Below, piece after piece: positions 42,905 to 56,553 of a stretch of DNA of 64,000 nucleotides. The notes beneath the pieces were generated by a model. It made no database searches. It had not been told where the DNA came from and worked only from the letters and a program-made list of their open reading frames with translations. The translations under genes and the position numbers were made by a program. Within the stretch, counting starts at the first letter, position 1; every line of letters begins with the position of its first letter. Source of the stretch: Lepas anatifera (Eukaryota; Arthropoda; Thecostraca; Lepadidae); contig JAOTON010000386.1 of the NCBI GenBank assembly GCA_034440635.1, positions 1,178,001 through 1,242,000 of the forward strand, given 5' to 3'.

Positions 42905-43072
42905 CACGTATTGGAGGTCAGGGGTGCAGCTAGACTTAACCCCTGAGGTAGGGAAAACATTGTAAAAAAAACAGTTTTTAGGCACATTTTTCAGAATTGG
43001 TTGAATGTAAGTAAAATTTGCCTGCTTTGGGAGCCGTGACCAATTTTCTGCCCTGGTTCCGCCCTTGCTGCA
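42905..43072. mobile_element. degenerate short inverted-repeat element
   Basis: CAGGGGTGCAGCTAGAC at the left and CTGGTTCCGCCCTTG at the right form a weak inverted repeat like the CAGTGGCGGAT group. Decayed. Confidence 0.3.
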
Positions 43073-43489
43073 AGGTGAGTCACACCCTGGCGAACAATAG
43101 CTCGTTAGAAATGAATTACTCTCAGACACACCGGCGGTGTTTTACAATCTCACCCCATCGAAGACGGGTCAATTCCACCACCCCTTCCCTCACTAGCCGT
43201 TTGGAAACTAATGACGTTAGAAAGACGCGGTTCGTTTCAGCGCGTTGTTGTAATCTGAACTCTACATTTTTGTTTTACCCCAGGTTAATTGTTGATCGTG
43301 GGAGGTCACATTATATATAGCCCAAATATACCGAAATCACGTAAAACACACGTCTCAACTCGCTAACGCGCCAACGTTTAGCGATAAAACATCCAAGGAA
43401 GTGTTTTGAGAAATTTGCAATGTTCTCGATGGATAATGTAGCGCCTAGAATCTCTATAGGTCAACAAGTGACCGTTAAACACAATTTAA

Positions 43490-43813
43490 TTGGGTTACAA
43501 CGGTCCGTTTTCCGAGCCTGTATTATACCGTAAATATCACAGTGACCTCACTATAGACATACATGCCCTTTATTGCCACCCTGAGACAGCGAAATTATGT
43601 AATGCACGCCAGTTGCCCAATGCACACATAACCCATTCACAGCAGCCTTCTTCATGTTTGGCTGAGTTTCACCTGCCAAATATCCACCTTGAAGAATATT
43701 TGCCTTTTGTTGTCATTCCGGGAAAGAAGGTGGCTATTTTCCGTCATAGATGTAGATATGCCCAAAACATGAGAAAGGCAAAGTTAATGTTGTTAAATTA
43801 TTACCATCAGTGA
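43490..43813 (+). repeat. dispersed repeat G, copy 1, with open frame
   Basis: A 107-codon frame lies here. Its segment KLCNARQLPNAHI..CLAEFHLPNIHLEE..FVVIPGKKVAIF aligns residue by residue with the minus-strand frame at 45060-45270. The DNA also aligns, so the two are copies of one repeat in opposite orientations. Whether it codes for anything is unknown. Confidence 0.4.
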
Positions 43814-45059
43814 AGCCTAAGAGTGAATCGACAGCCATTTGATAGGTATACTGAGGGAATCATCGATTTCTCGCCACCTTATTCCTAAGCCCATACTGTT
43901 TTGATACTTTGATAACCATTTTCTCGCAGTAATTTATTGTGTCGACAGCTACCACGAAATTTCCATTCATTTTTGCCGATAGATAGAACATATATGACTC
44001 AATAGGATCCTCGAGGCCTTATTTCAGCCATGGGTAGCTATCTCCTGAAGACCCAGATGACGAGCAATTGAAAGTGAATATTTTGGACTCGAAGCAACTG
44101 AATTTATATGCATGGGCTATTCTGATGATTTTAAATATAGAATTGCGGGCATCAATGTCAGATTCAGGCAAAAGAACTAAGGATCAAGATAGGATGGTTG
44201 GGCGAGAAAGGCTCTCCGTGGAGAGAGTCATCCCAGACTGCGCGCTCTACTTGGTGAGTGATTTGGGTTGGAACGAAAGGCAAGCGGTTCAGGCGCCAAC
44301 ATGTCCAAGGCTTCCTAACAAAAACTAAACGGCATTTAGAGAAGTTTGAATGTTACTTCCTGGAGCCATTGGGTACCTGTGCAATTTTGTCGAGTTTTTG
44401 AAATACTTGTTTCTCGGGACCACATTTCTAAAGAAGCTTGAAGATGATAATTTCGCTTACCACCACAGCCTTAGTTTATCTTCAGAACTTAAGAGAACAC
44501 AATATGAGTACACCAGCATTGTACCGTCTCTGTACCAATAAATCATTGAACTTGGAATATAGAGATCAAATTCAAAGCGTATTTCCTGAGAAACTTAGCG
44601 GGTGTCGGAGGCAGTGACGGTGCAGACGCACTATCACTATACTTGGAGATGTCCAGGAAGCTGCCTGCCGTCGCTGAAGTCGACAGCCGGATGGTCAGCT
44701 TGACTATGAATATGCTGGAAAATCACGAGAGCTCCACCACCCAGCACCCGGATCAAGGTTCTTTCCCTCGAATGACTCCGAAAACGATACCGCAGGCCTC
44801 GACTGCGGGGTAATCACCACTTCCTGGCTTTCTGATCAAGTCAGCCTCCGGAAAATACCATTCCAAAAACTTGAGATATCTACAGAGCTGTCTTTTTTCG
44901 GACCGAAGGGCCTTCTGCCGGTCGCCATCTTGGGTGTTGGACATAAATTGACTTATCAAAATCGCCGAGAACTGGAAGGGAAACGCAGGTCTTTGGGAAA
45001 TGAACGAGTTCTTCAAAACTGTCAAATAAATTGGTAAAAGTCACGAAGAGGACACCAAG
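43814..45059. other. interval between two inverted copies of repeat G
   Basis: No recognised gene. A 90-codon minus-strand frame at 44753-45025 looks protein-like but has no known domain and is separated from the frame at 45061-45495 by a stop and a shift. Small frames at 44068-44328 and 44350-44541 are unassigned. Confidence 0.25.
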
Positions 45060-45495
45060 CTCATTTTAGAAAATAACCGAATCCCTTTCGGGCAATAACT
45101 ACAAAGAAGAAAGCTCCTCTGAGGCGTAGAATTGGCACGAGGAACTCGGTCAAACTTGAGTAAGACAACACTGCATGGATAATTTGTGTATTGACTAGCT
45201 GACGTCCGTTACATTTTATTGAGTCAAAGCAATCGTGCAAGGGATGCATGGGTACGACAAAGACTTTAAAATGTTCTTCTGATGTTTCTCGAATAATCCA
45301 AGTTCTGAGACTTCCCGAAAGAGAACTATGTGGCCACAGAAACGTGGGCATTTGGCAGCCGATGCTGACGCTGCATACGGTCATTGGGAATGCATTGGCC
45401 GGCCGCGGGAACGACATACAAACTTCCTTGGAGAACCGCCTGGGTGATATCTTCTTTAAAATCGACAATCCTGAAATACAATACAATACATGCAA
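45060..45495 (-). repeat. dispersed repeat G, copy 2, with open frame
   Basis: A 144-codon minus-strand frame; its C-terminal part (KCNGRQLVNTQIIHAV..SLTEFLVPIL..FFVVIARKGFGYF) aligns with repeat G copy 1. An upstream section (GCQMPTFLWPHSSLSGSLRTW) shows weaker similarity to the same block, suggesting internal duplication. Confidence 0.4.
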
Positions 45496-47821
45496 TCCAA
45501 CAATGCATCAAATAATGTAATATTTACTCAAACCTCAAAGTTCAAGAAGTTACTTTTGAAGCGCCCAAGAATGAGCTTATATCGCCACGACCCGACATGA
45601 CCCGGACTTGAAATTTTACCATGATGTGTAGAACTTATGCTGACTCACATGCCGGACAGCATTGTGCTAAAGTGAACCATTTTTCTGCCATTTTGAAAAG
45701 TGTGCAAGGGCGTCAAATCCCCCCCCCCCAAAGGACGAGGGTTAAAATCCAGCGTGCCGGTGTGCGGGGAAAGATATATTTGCGGGTAACAGTATTAACT
45801 TTTTTCACTCAAGGAAACATCAAGCACAACACTTATTGAAGCAAAAAAGCACAATACAGGCTAAGAGTGAAAAATGAACACACGGGGGATTCCCAAGCTT
45901 GGCGAATTCGGGCAGAAGGCCCCAGCTGCAATACACACAATACATCCATCCACAATACATCCAGCTGTAATCATCGCCATTGATACGAAAGCCAATAGTA
46001 TGCATGTGTCTACTGCCGCGAGTTCGGGGGATGTCGAGAGAGTTTTTAAATATTTTTGGGAAAAATTCATATTAAAAATATTTAAAAAACAGCTAGGTCC
46101 ATCCCTTTTTCCCCTGGGAAAAAGAAGCATTTCATACAGTTTCTGTTTCTACTTTTCTGAATTTCTATCTCGTGTACTTCCGAAATCAGGCAGCCGTCTT
46201 CCTACATATCGTGCTTTCATCTATCCATCTATTGGTAGCGTTCATTCTGAATCATACTTCGTTTCATTGGGGCCCACATCGCCAGACGAAAAAAATAAAT
46301 CGTGGGTTCATAGTGTGGCACACCTGAGTACACCTGCGCCACCCCCCACCTGTTGTGAATGAGTCAGGATGTCTGTGTTGGTAGCTGGGTGATGGAGTGA
46401 CCTCTCCTCCTACGCCTGAGCTTGTACAGCTGTGACCCCTTCCCCCACACTGCTGACTCACGGGCATGCACCTGACTTTCGCCAAGCCACTCCAAAACAT
46501 CGCTACTCTTTAAGGTGGGAGATAATGCTTTCGAGCAGCGCTCGGATGGAATGTCGCTAAAATAGCTGGAGTGTTCAACGTCATAGTGGCCAACGGCAGC
46601 TGGTACTGCTCTTTCACACCAAGATTATTTCCTTCATTTATTTCGGATTGTTTGATGTGTCATGCTTTGCGCCCGATGGTCAAGAACTGACGTTATCTCA
46701 CAGGTTCGGAAATGATTCACTACTTCTGACCTGTTGGTCTCGTGGCGAATCCAGAGCCAAACAAAATATTCTTCAGCCAAGGAATCACATCGTAGTATCC
46801 TGCTGAAGGACATGCCCGGGATCCGTGATTTCTCCGCGAGCGTACTCATAGATACCAATGCAAGGTTGCAGCCGCGGGGTCTGAGACGCCATGAAGGGGT
46901 CCGCCGCGCTGGCGAACCGCGAGCGTCGCGTCAGCTTCTGAAATGTAGCGGAAACCAGTCCTGGAGGGCATTGGCGGCGGAACGGTGTCGTCCAAGGGGG
47001 GGCACCTTCAATGGGATCCATCTCATAAGCGGGAAATGCCCTAGAGGATCATTTAATGGTAAATTTCATAGAAATCATCACTACTTTATTGTTCGGTCGA
47101 AGACACGAGATTTGTCCAAACTAGCCTTCCCCGACTTTGAAAAAATGGGCGCACACTTACCATCCAGAGATAATGCTTTCTCACCGATTGTTAGTGACAG
47201 ACATTGACTAATAAAAGGTGTTAAGCAGAATGCAGATTTCTGACTTTTTAGCTTCCTTCGGTTTAAGTCATCTTAGAGGGGCACCAGACAGTCTGTATGC
47301 GGCTGGAATTTTCTTTTAATACGCATATCCACAGGAAAAAAATAATTCCGGGACACATTTCGCTTCGGTGGATAAGGGCCAGTCCAACAATACTTACATC
47401 CCTGAATTGCTGTGCCCCATAGAGTGACAACTGGACACGCATATGTAGACACGACCCCATTAATTAAACAAACCTGTTGAGAAATAATAAAAAAGGAATG
47501 AAACTGATAAATCATGTCGCAAATCTGATAGTTAACGTGTTACAGCAGAAAGTGTTCCGAAACATTTTAGATTCCCTGCACACACGGCTTTGCTTATAGC
47601 CATACTTACGGTTATCTCAATGATCGTCCCTTACAAGGTGCAATTGTACACATTTTCATAAATATTAGACGTGGTTCGGTTCCGAAGAAGACCTGGCGTA
47701 CAAAAAACTTGGGGCAAGGAAGTCGCACATCAGAGCCAGGTCGACACGCCGAGAGCTCGAAAAGGAACATGTCAACGCATTCACGAGATTTTTCAACCTG
47801 ATTATCGGAATAGGGTTTATT
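45496..47821. other. unassigned interval
   Basis: No confident gene. 45718-45729 is a C-run. 46320-46500 is GC-rich. A 157-codon plus-strand frame at 46734-47207 has no recognised domain and overlaps a minus-strand frame. Confidence 0.3.
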
Positions 47822-47962
47822 TTCACTGGCGGACGCAAGGGGCACAAGGGGCCATGCCCCCAAATTGCGATATTTTGGACGATTTTATTAAAATACTGTT
47901 TTTACGATTTCTCCCGAGTTTCGCCCTCCCCCCAACGGCACTCGTGCGTCCTCCCCTGTGTT
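47822..47962. mobile_element. possible short hAT-like fragment
   Basis: It starts CACTGGCGGACGCAAGGGG, close to the family C/D ends, and ends around GTGCGTCCTCCCCTGTG, an imperfect inverse. No target duplication identified. Confidence 0.35.
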
Positions 47963-48892
47963 TTGTCACGGTCGTCGCTTTATGGCTCTTGAGACGAGTT
48001 TCATGGAAGAATTTGATAGAATCAAGGAAATCCTAGGTTTGTATCTATTCTCCAAGGTTTGTATTTTTGTATCCAAACCATTTATAAAGCAGTGACATTA
48101 CAAATGCGTACACAAACTCCCGGTGTGCTTTAAAAATGTTGTTGCTTTTTTTGGGGGGAGTTCAGGCTCCTCTATGGAATCTAGTGTCACTGTAAGAGAG
48201 GCCAGGTGAAGACTAACTAAACCTAATCACGATATTTTCCATTCACGAGGGAACTTTATCAGGCTTCCTTTTAAGTCCTAAGCATCATTTCTGGGGGGTC
48301 TAGGACTACGCTCCCCATCCACCACCACCTCACAGAGGGCTAGAGTATTAGCTCTCAGTGCAGAGAGCAAACGATTTAACCGATGATAATGCATATAACT
48401 GTTAGGAAGTGAGGCAAAAAAAACGAAACAACACCAGTGTTTCGTTATTGCTCTTCTTACGCCGCTGCCGCGGCTTACCTTGCTTCTATTCGCCTTCAAT
48501 AGCACTGGGCTGTAGATAGCAGTAAAACGTTAAGAGAAATGTCCTGTTTAGTTCAGTGAATGGCGGTTGGAAAAGCTGCCTCCTGATGATATAAAACATC
48601 AACAGTTAACAGCTGTTTGGCTGGGCTACAGCCGAAACATATAAATTGTGTGACCAAAATCACAAAACACACTAAACCAAAAAGGGCCAAAGGGTCTATA
48701 TTATAAATGAGAGTTGCCCCCAATAAAAAGCGAAGGGCCCAAGTAATTTACCACTTGCTGACAGCTAAAAAGAACCCTCACTTCTAGACTCTTCGGACTC
48801 TGACATCCTGGTACCTTCAAGTTTTTCCCCAGTATGACTGAAATGGGGAATTTTCACGAACAGTGGGGGGGCAAACCGGCAATGGCCTCATT
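47963..48892. other. unassigned interval
   Basis: No recognised gene or repeat. Confidence 0.3.
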
Positions 48893-49135
48893 TTTCTATT
48901 ATCATCATCATCAGCGTCTTTGTGTTTTCGGGCGCGCCGACTAATGAGGTCAATTGGCGCCCATAACAGTTAAAGGAAAATACAATAGCAAAAGGACGGA
49001 AAACCCGCCAAGCTGCGTCTACTCGTACATGGTCTATTAGACCAAAAAGGTACCAGGTGGGTGTAAAATAGTAAATAGGGTTTAACCCTACCACCCACAG
49101 GCAGGTCAAGAGATTTTATACAGACAGCCTTAACA
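48893..49135 (-). mobile_element. non-LTR retroelement 3' end with (GAT)n tail
   Basis: On the minus strand the segment ends GGCGCGCCCGAAAACACAAA, GACGCTGATGATGATGATAA. A GAT tail marks the 3' end of a 5'-truncated LINE or SINE. A frame (..VGAPENTKTLMMM) crosses it but belongs to the tail. No RT motif. Confidence 0.5.
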
Positions 49136-50700
49136 GGCTACGACAGAGCCCAGATGATAATAAAGCCAACGCTGTCCAGATAAGACATTATGCTGGTGAT
49201 CTCAACAGACGGATGATCCCCAAGGAGCAAATCCAGTGTGGGAAACGTCTGCAGATAACGAGTCCTCTCTGTTTCAAAGTACTGACCTTCCACCAGGACA
49301 TGTTTCGCGATGAGTCTATCACCAGAACGCGGGTACTTTCTGGACACGATTAGCTAAACGATAGGCGTACGTAGCGTTGGGTGTCTCAATTGCAATCAAA
49401 AGAGCGTGACCCCGCCCTCTCTGCAGCCCCGCGTTGCTGCCGCTGGACGGCCAGAATCCTAACCGGGTTTTGGTCACATGAGTATCTTGCTCCTAGGGTC
49501 ACCGGACCTCCTTATTCCGCCGTATATAGCCGGGCCTGTAGGTTTAGAACTACTTGCAAACCTGCAAAGTAATACGTGTTAGTTGTGGCGATTTTGTCAC
49601 GTTGCCGAGCCGCATGTGGGCTGCACACACGGGTGTGGACACAAAGTCAACAGGAACACCACGTCGGCTCTGTCTAAACAGTCACATTTTTACTCGAACT
49701 ACTACAGTACTTACGACGCGTCGACGTTTTTGGCGTTGAACCTCTGCCATTAGCACGGCCCAGTGCTACAAAATTTTATATTATAATGGTAAAGCAGCCG
49801 CAGTATCCGTATATGAGAAGAGAGCTGGGGGAATCGCGCTGCAACAAACCATCCTTACAATCTAGCGTGGCTAAAAGTTACGGTATACAATATCTGGAAA
49901 GATGGTTAACTAATTAATTTTTGTAGAGTGTGCCATACATCCTAAATTTAATATCTTGCTAGTCCCAAAACTTATCTTTTGTGGAGCAGTGAACGTTTTC
50001 ACGGTGGAATTCAGTCAAAATCCATCCCTAGCACGCGTCCAGCCTGGGCACCACGCAACGGAGAGCAGACAACCCCGGGAAGGGAGACCCTAGGAGGGCG
50101 CTTACGATACGCTAACTATCTGCAACTGTATGCTTTTGGATAAGCGAAATTTGAAATAGGTTGTATCCTCTGTGGCGTGTATGTTTGATTCAAAATCCCG
50201 CGAAGGACTTTGTTCTCTGGAATCTTTAATAAACCGGAACTTATCACAACTAGGAACAGTTTACACAAAAATATATTATCATAGAAATGTATTTTGTTAT
50301 GAAAAGTGACCCTGGAAAAATTCTGACAGTGATATTCAATAACTACACTACTCAAAAGAGAACGACCCAAAACGTTTGGGGAAAACTTCCCTTTTTTGTC
50401 GCTCTTCTTTTCATGCCAGACAAACGTTTTTCCCTAAAGTTCTTTGGCCAGTTTTCCTCCCGTTCCGCCGCCTGTGCTGGATGGACGGTATTCGTCTCAA
50501 CTGATTTAGTCCTCCAAACCCTGTTGCCGAAACGCCGGCCGCACCTGGCCACGGCAGCCCCATACTGTGCTGCCCCGCGTGGTGGGGCAAGGAACTGGAA
50601 GTTATAACACGATTCGCCAGGGTACCACATCGCACGAACACTGACCTTAGCACCCGCCCAGGTCGGTCTCCGAGCCACCTTCGCCATGGTGGGGGGTCTT
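49136..50700. other. unassigned interval
   Basis: No confident gene. 50460-50690 is moderately GC-rich with overlapping open frames on both strands (106-123 codons) and no recognised domain. Confidence 0.3.
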
Positions 50701-50789
50701 CAAACATCCCCCCTCCTCGAACTCGGCTCCTATGCTGGATAGCAAAAAAAAAACGCGAACGCTGGTGGATATACAAATTCATGAAGAGA

Positions 50790-51565
50790 CTACATCGGTC
50801 ACTTTTTGGATCAGGTCAATATTGAAGTCATGACAGGTCAAAGAAAGTGGCAACTTAGATAGAAGATTTCGGGTCTCTAGCGTTTGGCAGAGTTGAGTTA
50901 GAATCATTGTACAGGCACCATTCGCTTTCTCTCGTTACGGCAAATCGAATGATGCATAACACAAAAATGGTCTCACCTGAGGTCAGGCAAGGTCACTATC
51001 TGAACTAACATAGTCAAGATATACATCAATCGACTCGCAATAACAATTTAAACGTAATGGTATCAAAACAAAAGCTCCACCATCATTTCCTACGTAGTTA
51101 TTGACCGAAGTCTGAAAATATGCTAAGTAGCCCAGATGACCTCTCAGAGGTCACAGGTAAAAATTTCAACATAGCATGAACCTAGAAAGGGTCCGAGGAT
51201 ACTACGATTTGCAGAATATGACGGCATTATCAGCTGTATCTACACAAATACAGCCCAATTCCTGTTTTCCCCATGCATTTCCAATGGAGAGTTCATGTTT
51301 TGTACCTGACCTTAGGTCATCGATATGAAAAATCCCAGAACATGTGCTGTAGCACTCGGTGGGCTCATTAAGTGGTATAAGTTTCAATACGATAGATCCA
51401 TCCATTTCTCACTTATGCACCTTAAGCATTTTTGGAGGTGAGGTCACATGACCTGCACTGGTGTCCTGACCTGAGATGACCCAACATTAAAAATTTTGGG
51501 GAAAGTTGCGGAATTTATCAAGAATAAGGAGTGCTAAGTACAGAGGTGCTTCACGCCGTCGCACA
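50790..51565 (+). mobile_element. family A relic
   Basis: It shares with family A the GACCTTAGGTCATCGATATGA block, the TGAGATGACC..AACATTAAAA end, and multiple GGTCA clusters; it also has the ATCAATCGACTCGCAATA block shared with 19610 and 42170. Ends are lost. Confidence 0.5.
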
Positions 51566-52379
51566 TAGGCCCTAAATGCCTCCGTCCGTGGCCAATATTA
51601 CGAAAATGCAACTTTTTCTAAATCATTTCCTGAGCACATATACTGATAGAGAATTCTTCACTGCACTTGAAACAGGCATGGAAAACACAAACCGTGCTAC
51701 GGAAGTCTTTGTAGAGTTGCCTGAAGTAAGCACTCGGGTGCGCCACCCGCGGACCAGAGATCTGCAGCGAAAACTACGTACATTTCATTATGCTTAAAAT
51801 CGACCATGAAAGCAAGAACAGGTCAAAGTATGGAAATACCACTGTTGTGTGAGCCCTTTGCGATGGGTTTAGGTATAAAATAATGCAAAAATAGTTTTGA
51901 CAACTATTTTATAGACCATTCTCTCAGTATACTGCATATCTCAAAAACTGTTCGATTTACAAATACAAAGAGAGGGATTTAAAACTTGGCCAGCATCGGC
52001 CCAGCATAAGACTACCATCAAACGATTCCCCAGGATGTGCTCTACAAGGGCAAGTCAAAATATCTTGCGTCCACTTGCAGCCCCGTGCTCCAGATGACAT
52101 ATAATAACTCAGGTTGTGGCTCCAACCAGGCCGCTGCGGTGCTAACGCAACGCCGTGGGCCACCGAATAGAGGCATGGACCGGCCAAGAATGAGCAATAT
52201 GAGTTGACTATCAGAGAACAATGCTATAATAAATGCCTAGAAGTGCAGAAGTTAGTTTATACAATTTCAAAGCACTATAACCGTCTAAATTCGTGTATTG
52301 GCTGCTGTGTTGACTGTTATCCAAATACCCGGAGGGACTGCCGACAACGAACCATTTATTGCATGAGAAATGTTCCTGC
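51566..52379. other. unassigned interval
   Basis: No recognised gene. 51560-51595 (CATAGGCCCTAAATG, CCGTCCGTGGCC) is inversely repeated at about 54236-54272. Confidence 0.3.
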
Positions 52380-52660
52380 TAGGCATGTCAATCTCGGGAT
52401 TGGGATCCCGCTATTTTCAAAAAGCCTTAATCACGGGATTAAGCCTCTCGTGATCCCGGGATTCAGACATTTATTATAACACCTTCAAGCAATGCCGGGA
52501 CAGCAAAAAACGATACCTAGGAATCCTGTTTTGCTGCATATCACACGTTAAACCACATATGGTGAATACCAGTCATACCTTTTCATCCAAATGAACGGTC
52601 TCCGTAACCATCGGAGTTCCGAGGTGTCCTAGGGATGCAATCGGGAATCGAATTTCCTCG
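52380..52660. mobile_element. possible hAT-like fragments with TAGGCATG/TAGGGATG ends
   Basis: TAGGCATGTCAATCTCGGGA at 52380 begins a block with four CGGGATT/GGGATCC repeats in both orientations. TAGGGATGCAATCGGGAATC starts at about 52630. Both resemble hAT terminal sequences; no matching opposite ends or target duplications were found. Confidence 0.35.
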
Positions 52661-52873
52661 CCGTTCCCACTGTCATAAGCTGACGCAAGATGACGCTTGG
52701 GCTGCTCAGGTGACCTACGTCCTATAGTTGGCGATACCGCGATATCATATGTAGCGGAGGGTGGGCGGGGGGGGAGAGAAACGTACTGACCTTCACGGAC
52801 TGATATTTTGATATGCCTTGTTGAGAAAACACATGGTAGGGATATATTCTACCCCTTTCTTCTACTCTGCGTG

Positions 52874-53770
52874 TTAACACGCGCACTGGAGGGGCCTCGG
52901 ATACTCTCCCAACTATTTTTTCCGCGATGACCGGAGAACCGCTCGTAGCCAAAACACGGGAATGGGTCGCATTTGAGAAAATTTAACAGCGCGTCGAATA
53001 GTGAAATAATTTTGAAAATTTGTCGAAAATTGTTTGATTTATAGGCTTCTAAAGTCCGACCTACATTTTGAAATCGCCGCGACCGCGCAGTCGAACCGGT
53101 TTGCTTGCATTGGAGACCAAGTGGTGACGTCACAGTGTCATATAGACGGGATTATTTGTCAAGGTCACCTCACGTGAAGGTCGAAGTCAAAGTTCAAAGT
53201 CATACCAGCAATTTCAAGGTTATTGACTCCGGTGCTTTACGTGTCCCAGTCTGACGTATATTATGCTATGACGTCGTAGTAAAGGTAACCCAGGTGTAAG
53301 TTCAAGGTCAAACGTCAAGGTTAAAGATCATGGGTAAAGGTCAATCCTCCTTTCCAGCACAAGGTTTGCTATAGTGCTACTTTAAGTGTGCATAATAGGG
53401 AATATACCATATTGTGGCGTCATAGGTCGATGACCTTGAATGACCTAGACCTCAAAAATGAAGGAAAGATTCTTTGCGACATAACCTCTATGACCGTGGT
53501 CCGGCCTTAGCTTACTCTCGGCTTTTTCCACGCATTATCAGGGCATTTCCCAACAGGTCCTAAGCATGGCCAAAATTTGACCTTTATGACCTCGTTTGAC
53601 CTTGACAATATAGACCTAGGTCAATGAAAATTAGTTATGATGTAGATCACCATAGCCAACCCCCCAATCGGCATTTCTTAAGCCTCTAAGTTTCCGATAT
53701 CTCAGGGGGGCATACCAGCTCCCCATCCTGTGCGCGTTAATGTCGGACCCCTCTCCAGTGTGGTTGTTAA
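52874..53770 (+). mobile_element. full-length TTAA element, family B
   Basis: TTAA at 52874-52877 and 53767-53770. Left end CACGCGCACTGGAGGGGCC; reverse complement of the right end CAACCACACTGGAGAGGGG. The ~890-bp interior has many AGGTCA/TGACCT motifs, and TGCGCGTTAATGTCGGACCC lies just inside the right end. No transposase frame. The terminus is clearly related to family A but the interior differs. Confidence 0.75.
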
Positions 53771-54324
53771 TAATCACTCGAATACCAGTTATAATAGAAC
53801 ATTCCCATGCAAAAAAGTGTTACAATTATACCAAAAAGCTGGCTTAGAAAGAAAAACCAAGCTCAAATACACATTTATGATGCCTCCCGTTTTGTTGTTC
53901 GTGGTGACGCTTATGAATTTATGGGAGACCAAGATTGCTGTATCGTTGTTCATGGATTAAATGTTTATTGTTTGCAGTGTTTCAAACTACAATTCGGTCA
54001 CAACTCATGGCGCCACGACATCATCTGCAAAATATTTTACGGACACCTCGGGCTGGATTAAGTTGCTCCAAATGCCCCTCTTTTCACTGTCCTGATTACA
54101 CCCATGTAAAATAAAACCTATATGTCGAATGCAAGTTTTATGCGCTGTTCAATTGTCTGTCAAATGAGCTCCTTTGTTCAAAAATCGGGGGGAATTTGCG
54201 GTATTGCGAAGGAGTTTTCCACGAAAAGTAATATTGGCCACGGACGGAGACATTTAGGGCCTATGTGCGTCATTTTTTCCTGCCGCCGAAAAACCCGAGG
54301 GGGAAGTGTTCAAACACTCTCCAC
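53771..54324. other. unassigned interval
   Basis: Open frames at 53730-54061 in two overlapping phases have no recognised domain. 54230-54320 contains a family A-like end block (GCCGAAAAACCCGAGG, GTGTTCAAACAC). Confidence 0.3.
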
Positions 54325-54326
54325 AC

Positions 54327-55135
54327 CAGTCTGCAAAGTATGGCAGCAGGCCAGACGATTCGCACCAGCCATCTAAAATTATCGCAACACCAGCCTCCAA
54401 AAATTCGTACCAATCTGCCACATACCAGGGAAAAATGCACCCATTCCTACCCCTACAATGCAATGCTACCTCAATCATTAGTCAGTTGGTTAAGTACTTT
54501 TTGTAAGGCCCCCTCCTGCGTCTTAATAGCCATTCAGTCATTATTTGTTTAGTGTGTCACTACCAGGGGGCGGACATGAGATACTTCTCTAGAATTCTGG
54601 GGGTTTTGAAGGTTCCACTTCTGGTTCTAACAGTTTTTTGGCAGCAAAATTTAACATGTAATTCCAATGGGACTGTTTGCAGGGGTTTGGGGCACGGGCC
54701 AGTGGGAAAATGTAAGTGGTGCTTAAGGGTATATTTTTATTTTTGGTATGTAAAATTGATCAGGCTATCTTCTGGGTGCAGCTTTTAGTCTCTAAAGCGC
54801 TTTTATAACAAGGAAAATCCACGATGAACTTCATGCTAATTCCTTCAGAATTCTATTTCAAACGTTTCAATTACCTAATCAAAACGCTGCATTCTACATT
54901 ATGCTAGCAAAATTAAAGTTATTTTGAACAAAACCCTTCCAAATACTGCCATATCCTCAACGTGCTGCCAAATCAGGCAGTCAGCTGGCTGTCATGTCCG
55001 AACCGTATCTATAGGAACCGTGGTCACTACCTCGCAAATTCGCATCAGGTCGATAAAATTCGCACCACTCGGTCCTGTCTCCAAGGGCACTCGCACCGAC
55101 GAGATCTCGTCGAAAATGCCATACTTTGCACACTG
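54327..55135 (+). mobile_element. hAT-like MITE, family H (809 bp)
   Basis: The ends ACCAGTCTGCAAAGTATGGC and GCCATACTTTGCACACTGGT are inverted repeats. Subterminal blocks CGCACCAGCCATCTAAAA and GATAAAATTCGCACCACT match 61053-61763. A GACGAGATCTCGTC palindrome lies at 55098-55111. No transposase. Confidence 0.75.
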
Positions 55136-55137
55136 GT

Positions 55138-56553
55138 CTCCACCCACCGGGGCGAGGCTTTATGCGGTACAACACTGAAGGATTCGAGACACGCATGAAT
55201 AATATTTGTATTTCTTTCTTTCTAATCAGGGTGTTTTCAGCAACTGTAAGAGTAATTCCCAAGCTGTCCTGACGCGGTACCGCAGCTTGAACGAGTGCAG
55301 CAGCAGGTAATTATTGCGTACGACTCGGTGATACAGGGTCGGACCCAGACCGACGGTTGGGAGGAGGGGGGGCAACGGGCCCAAAGTCGTGAAAACATGT
55401 GTTTAAACATATCGAAAAAAATCGGGAGTTTGGGGGAGCAATTGGCCGGTTTTTAAAGCAGACACTGCCGCTAGCTCCCCCCTGTCTGGATACACCAGTC
55501 GATGGCACCAGTGTTTGTTTATGTAATAAAACGCATTACATAGGAATATCATTTGTTTTAATTTTCCCAAAATTCTGGATACATGCACTTTAATCGAGTA
55601 AGAAATTAAAAAGACACCTAGTTCTAAGCGCTATAAGGGGTAAATTAAACGCAGCACCCGCAATTTCGTGAAATAGTAATATTGGCAGAATCGCGAGTTA
55701 GAATAGTACTATATAGGCTTCGAAATGGAAGACAGGAAATGCGTGTCTTCACTAATTATAAGAAGTTTCTGATGTCAGCTTTGTCAGGGGATTGGTTCAA
55801 AGGTTTGACTAGATCATACTTTTCGGCACGGCATGGGACAGGACTACTGGAGAACGGGGCTACACTGAAAAACATTTTCACTCTCAACATACACTTCGAC
55901 TCGATCCATATCACACTGCTACTCCCGGCTTATCAATAATAAACAATAATTCGGTGGAATAATTACGGTGTAAGCGGAGCTGAAGGGCATTCAATGGGAG
56001 TACTTGTCCACACTGATACTCTCTAGATACTCACACAGATCAAAATGCATAGTTACTATAGTAACTATATGGTATGGTATACCATTTTACGCCAGAAAGA
56101 CCCTTGGATAATCCAGTCCATACGCTATTGTTGCTGCACATATTACCACGATATAACACCACCGCTACCACGTTCCTACACCAACGGTACCCTGTTGAAT
56201 TGCGCGTTCGGCCGCCATCTTTGTGCAGTTTATTTACGTAGGGTGCAGAGTAATCATTGGTGGCATGAACTTTGTCATTGTTTATTGTAATTACTGAATG
56301 TTATTATTTAGATTATATTCAAGATATTTTCAAAAAATCGTGTTCTCTTTTGGATGCTGAAACCAACCAAATACCTCTCCAGAATGGGCAAGACAGTGTG
56401 AATTAAGAAGGCGTGGCAACGTCGGTATGTCCTCTGCATCAATGCTCTGCTTTGGCATTCTCATGTCAATAGTTGCATGATAGTAGAAGATACAACGAAG
56501 CAGAAATCTTAAGACAATAGATCAGTGTACATTACAAGTGTATGTACATACAT
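55138..56553. other. unassigned interval
   Basis: No confident gene. 55335-55500 carries a degenerate element related to the CAGGGGTGGA..CTAG group (CAGGGTCGGACCCAGACC at left, CCCCTGTCTGGATACACC at right). Confidence 0.3.
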
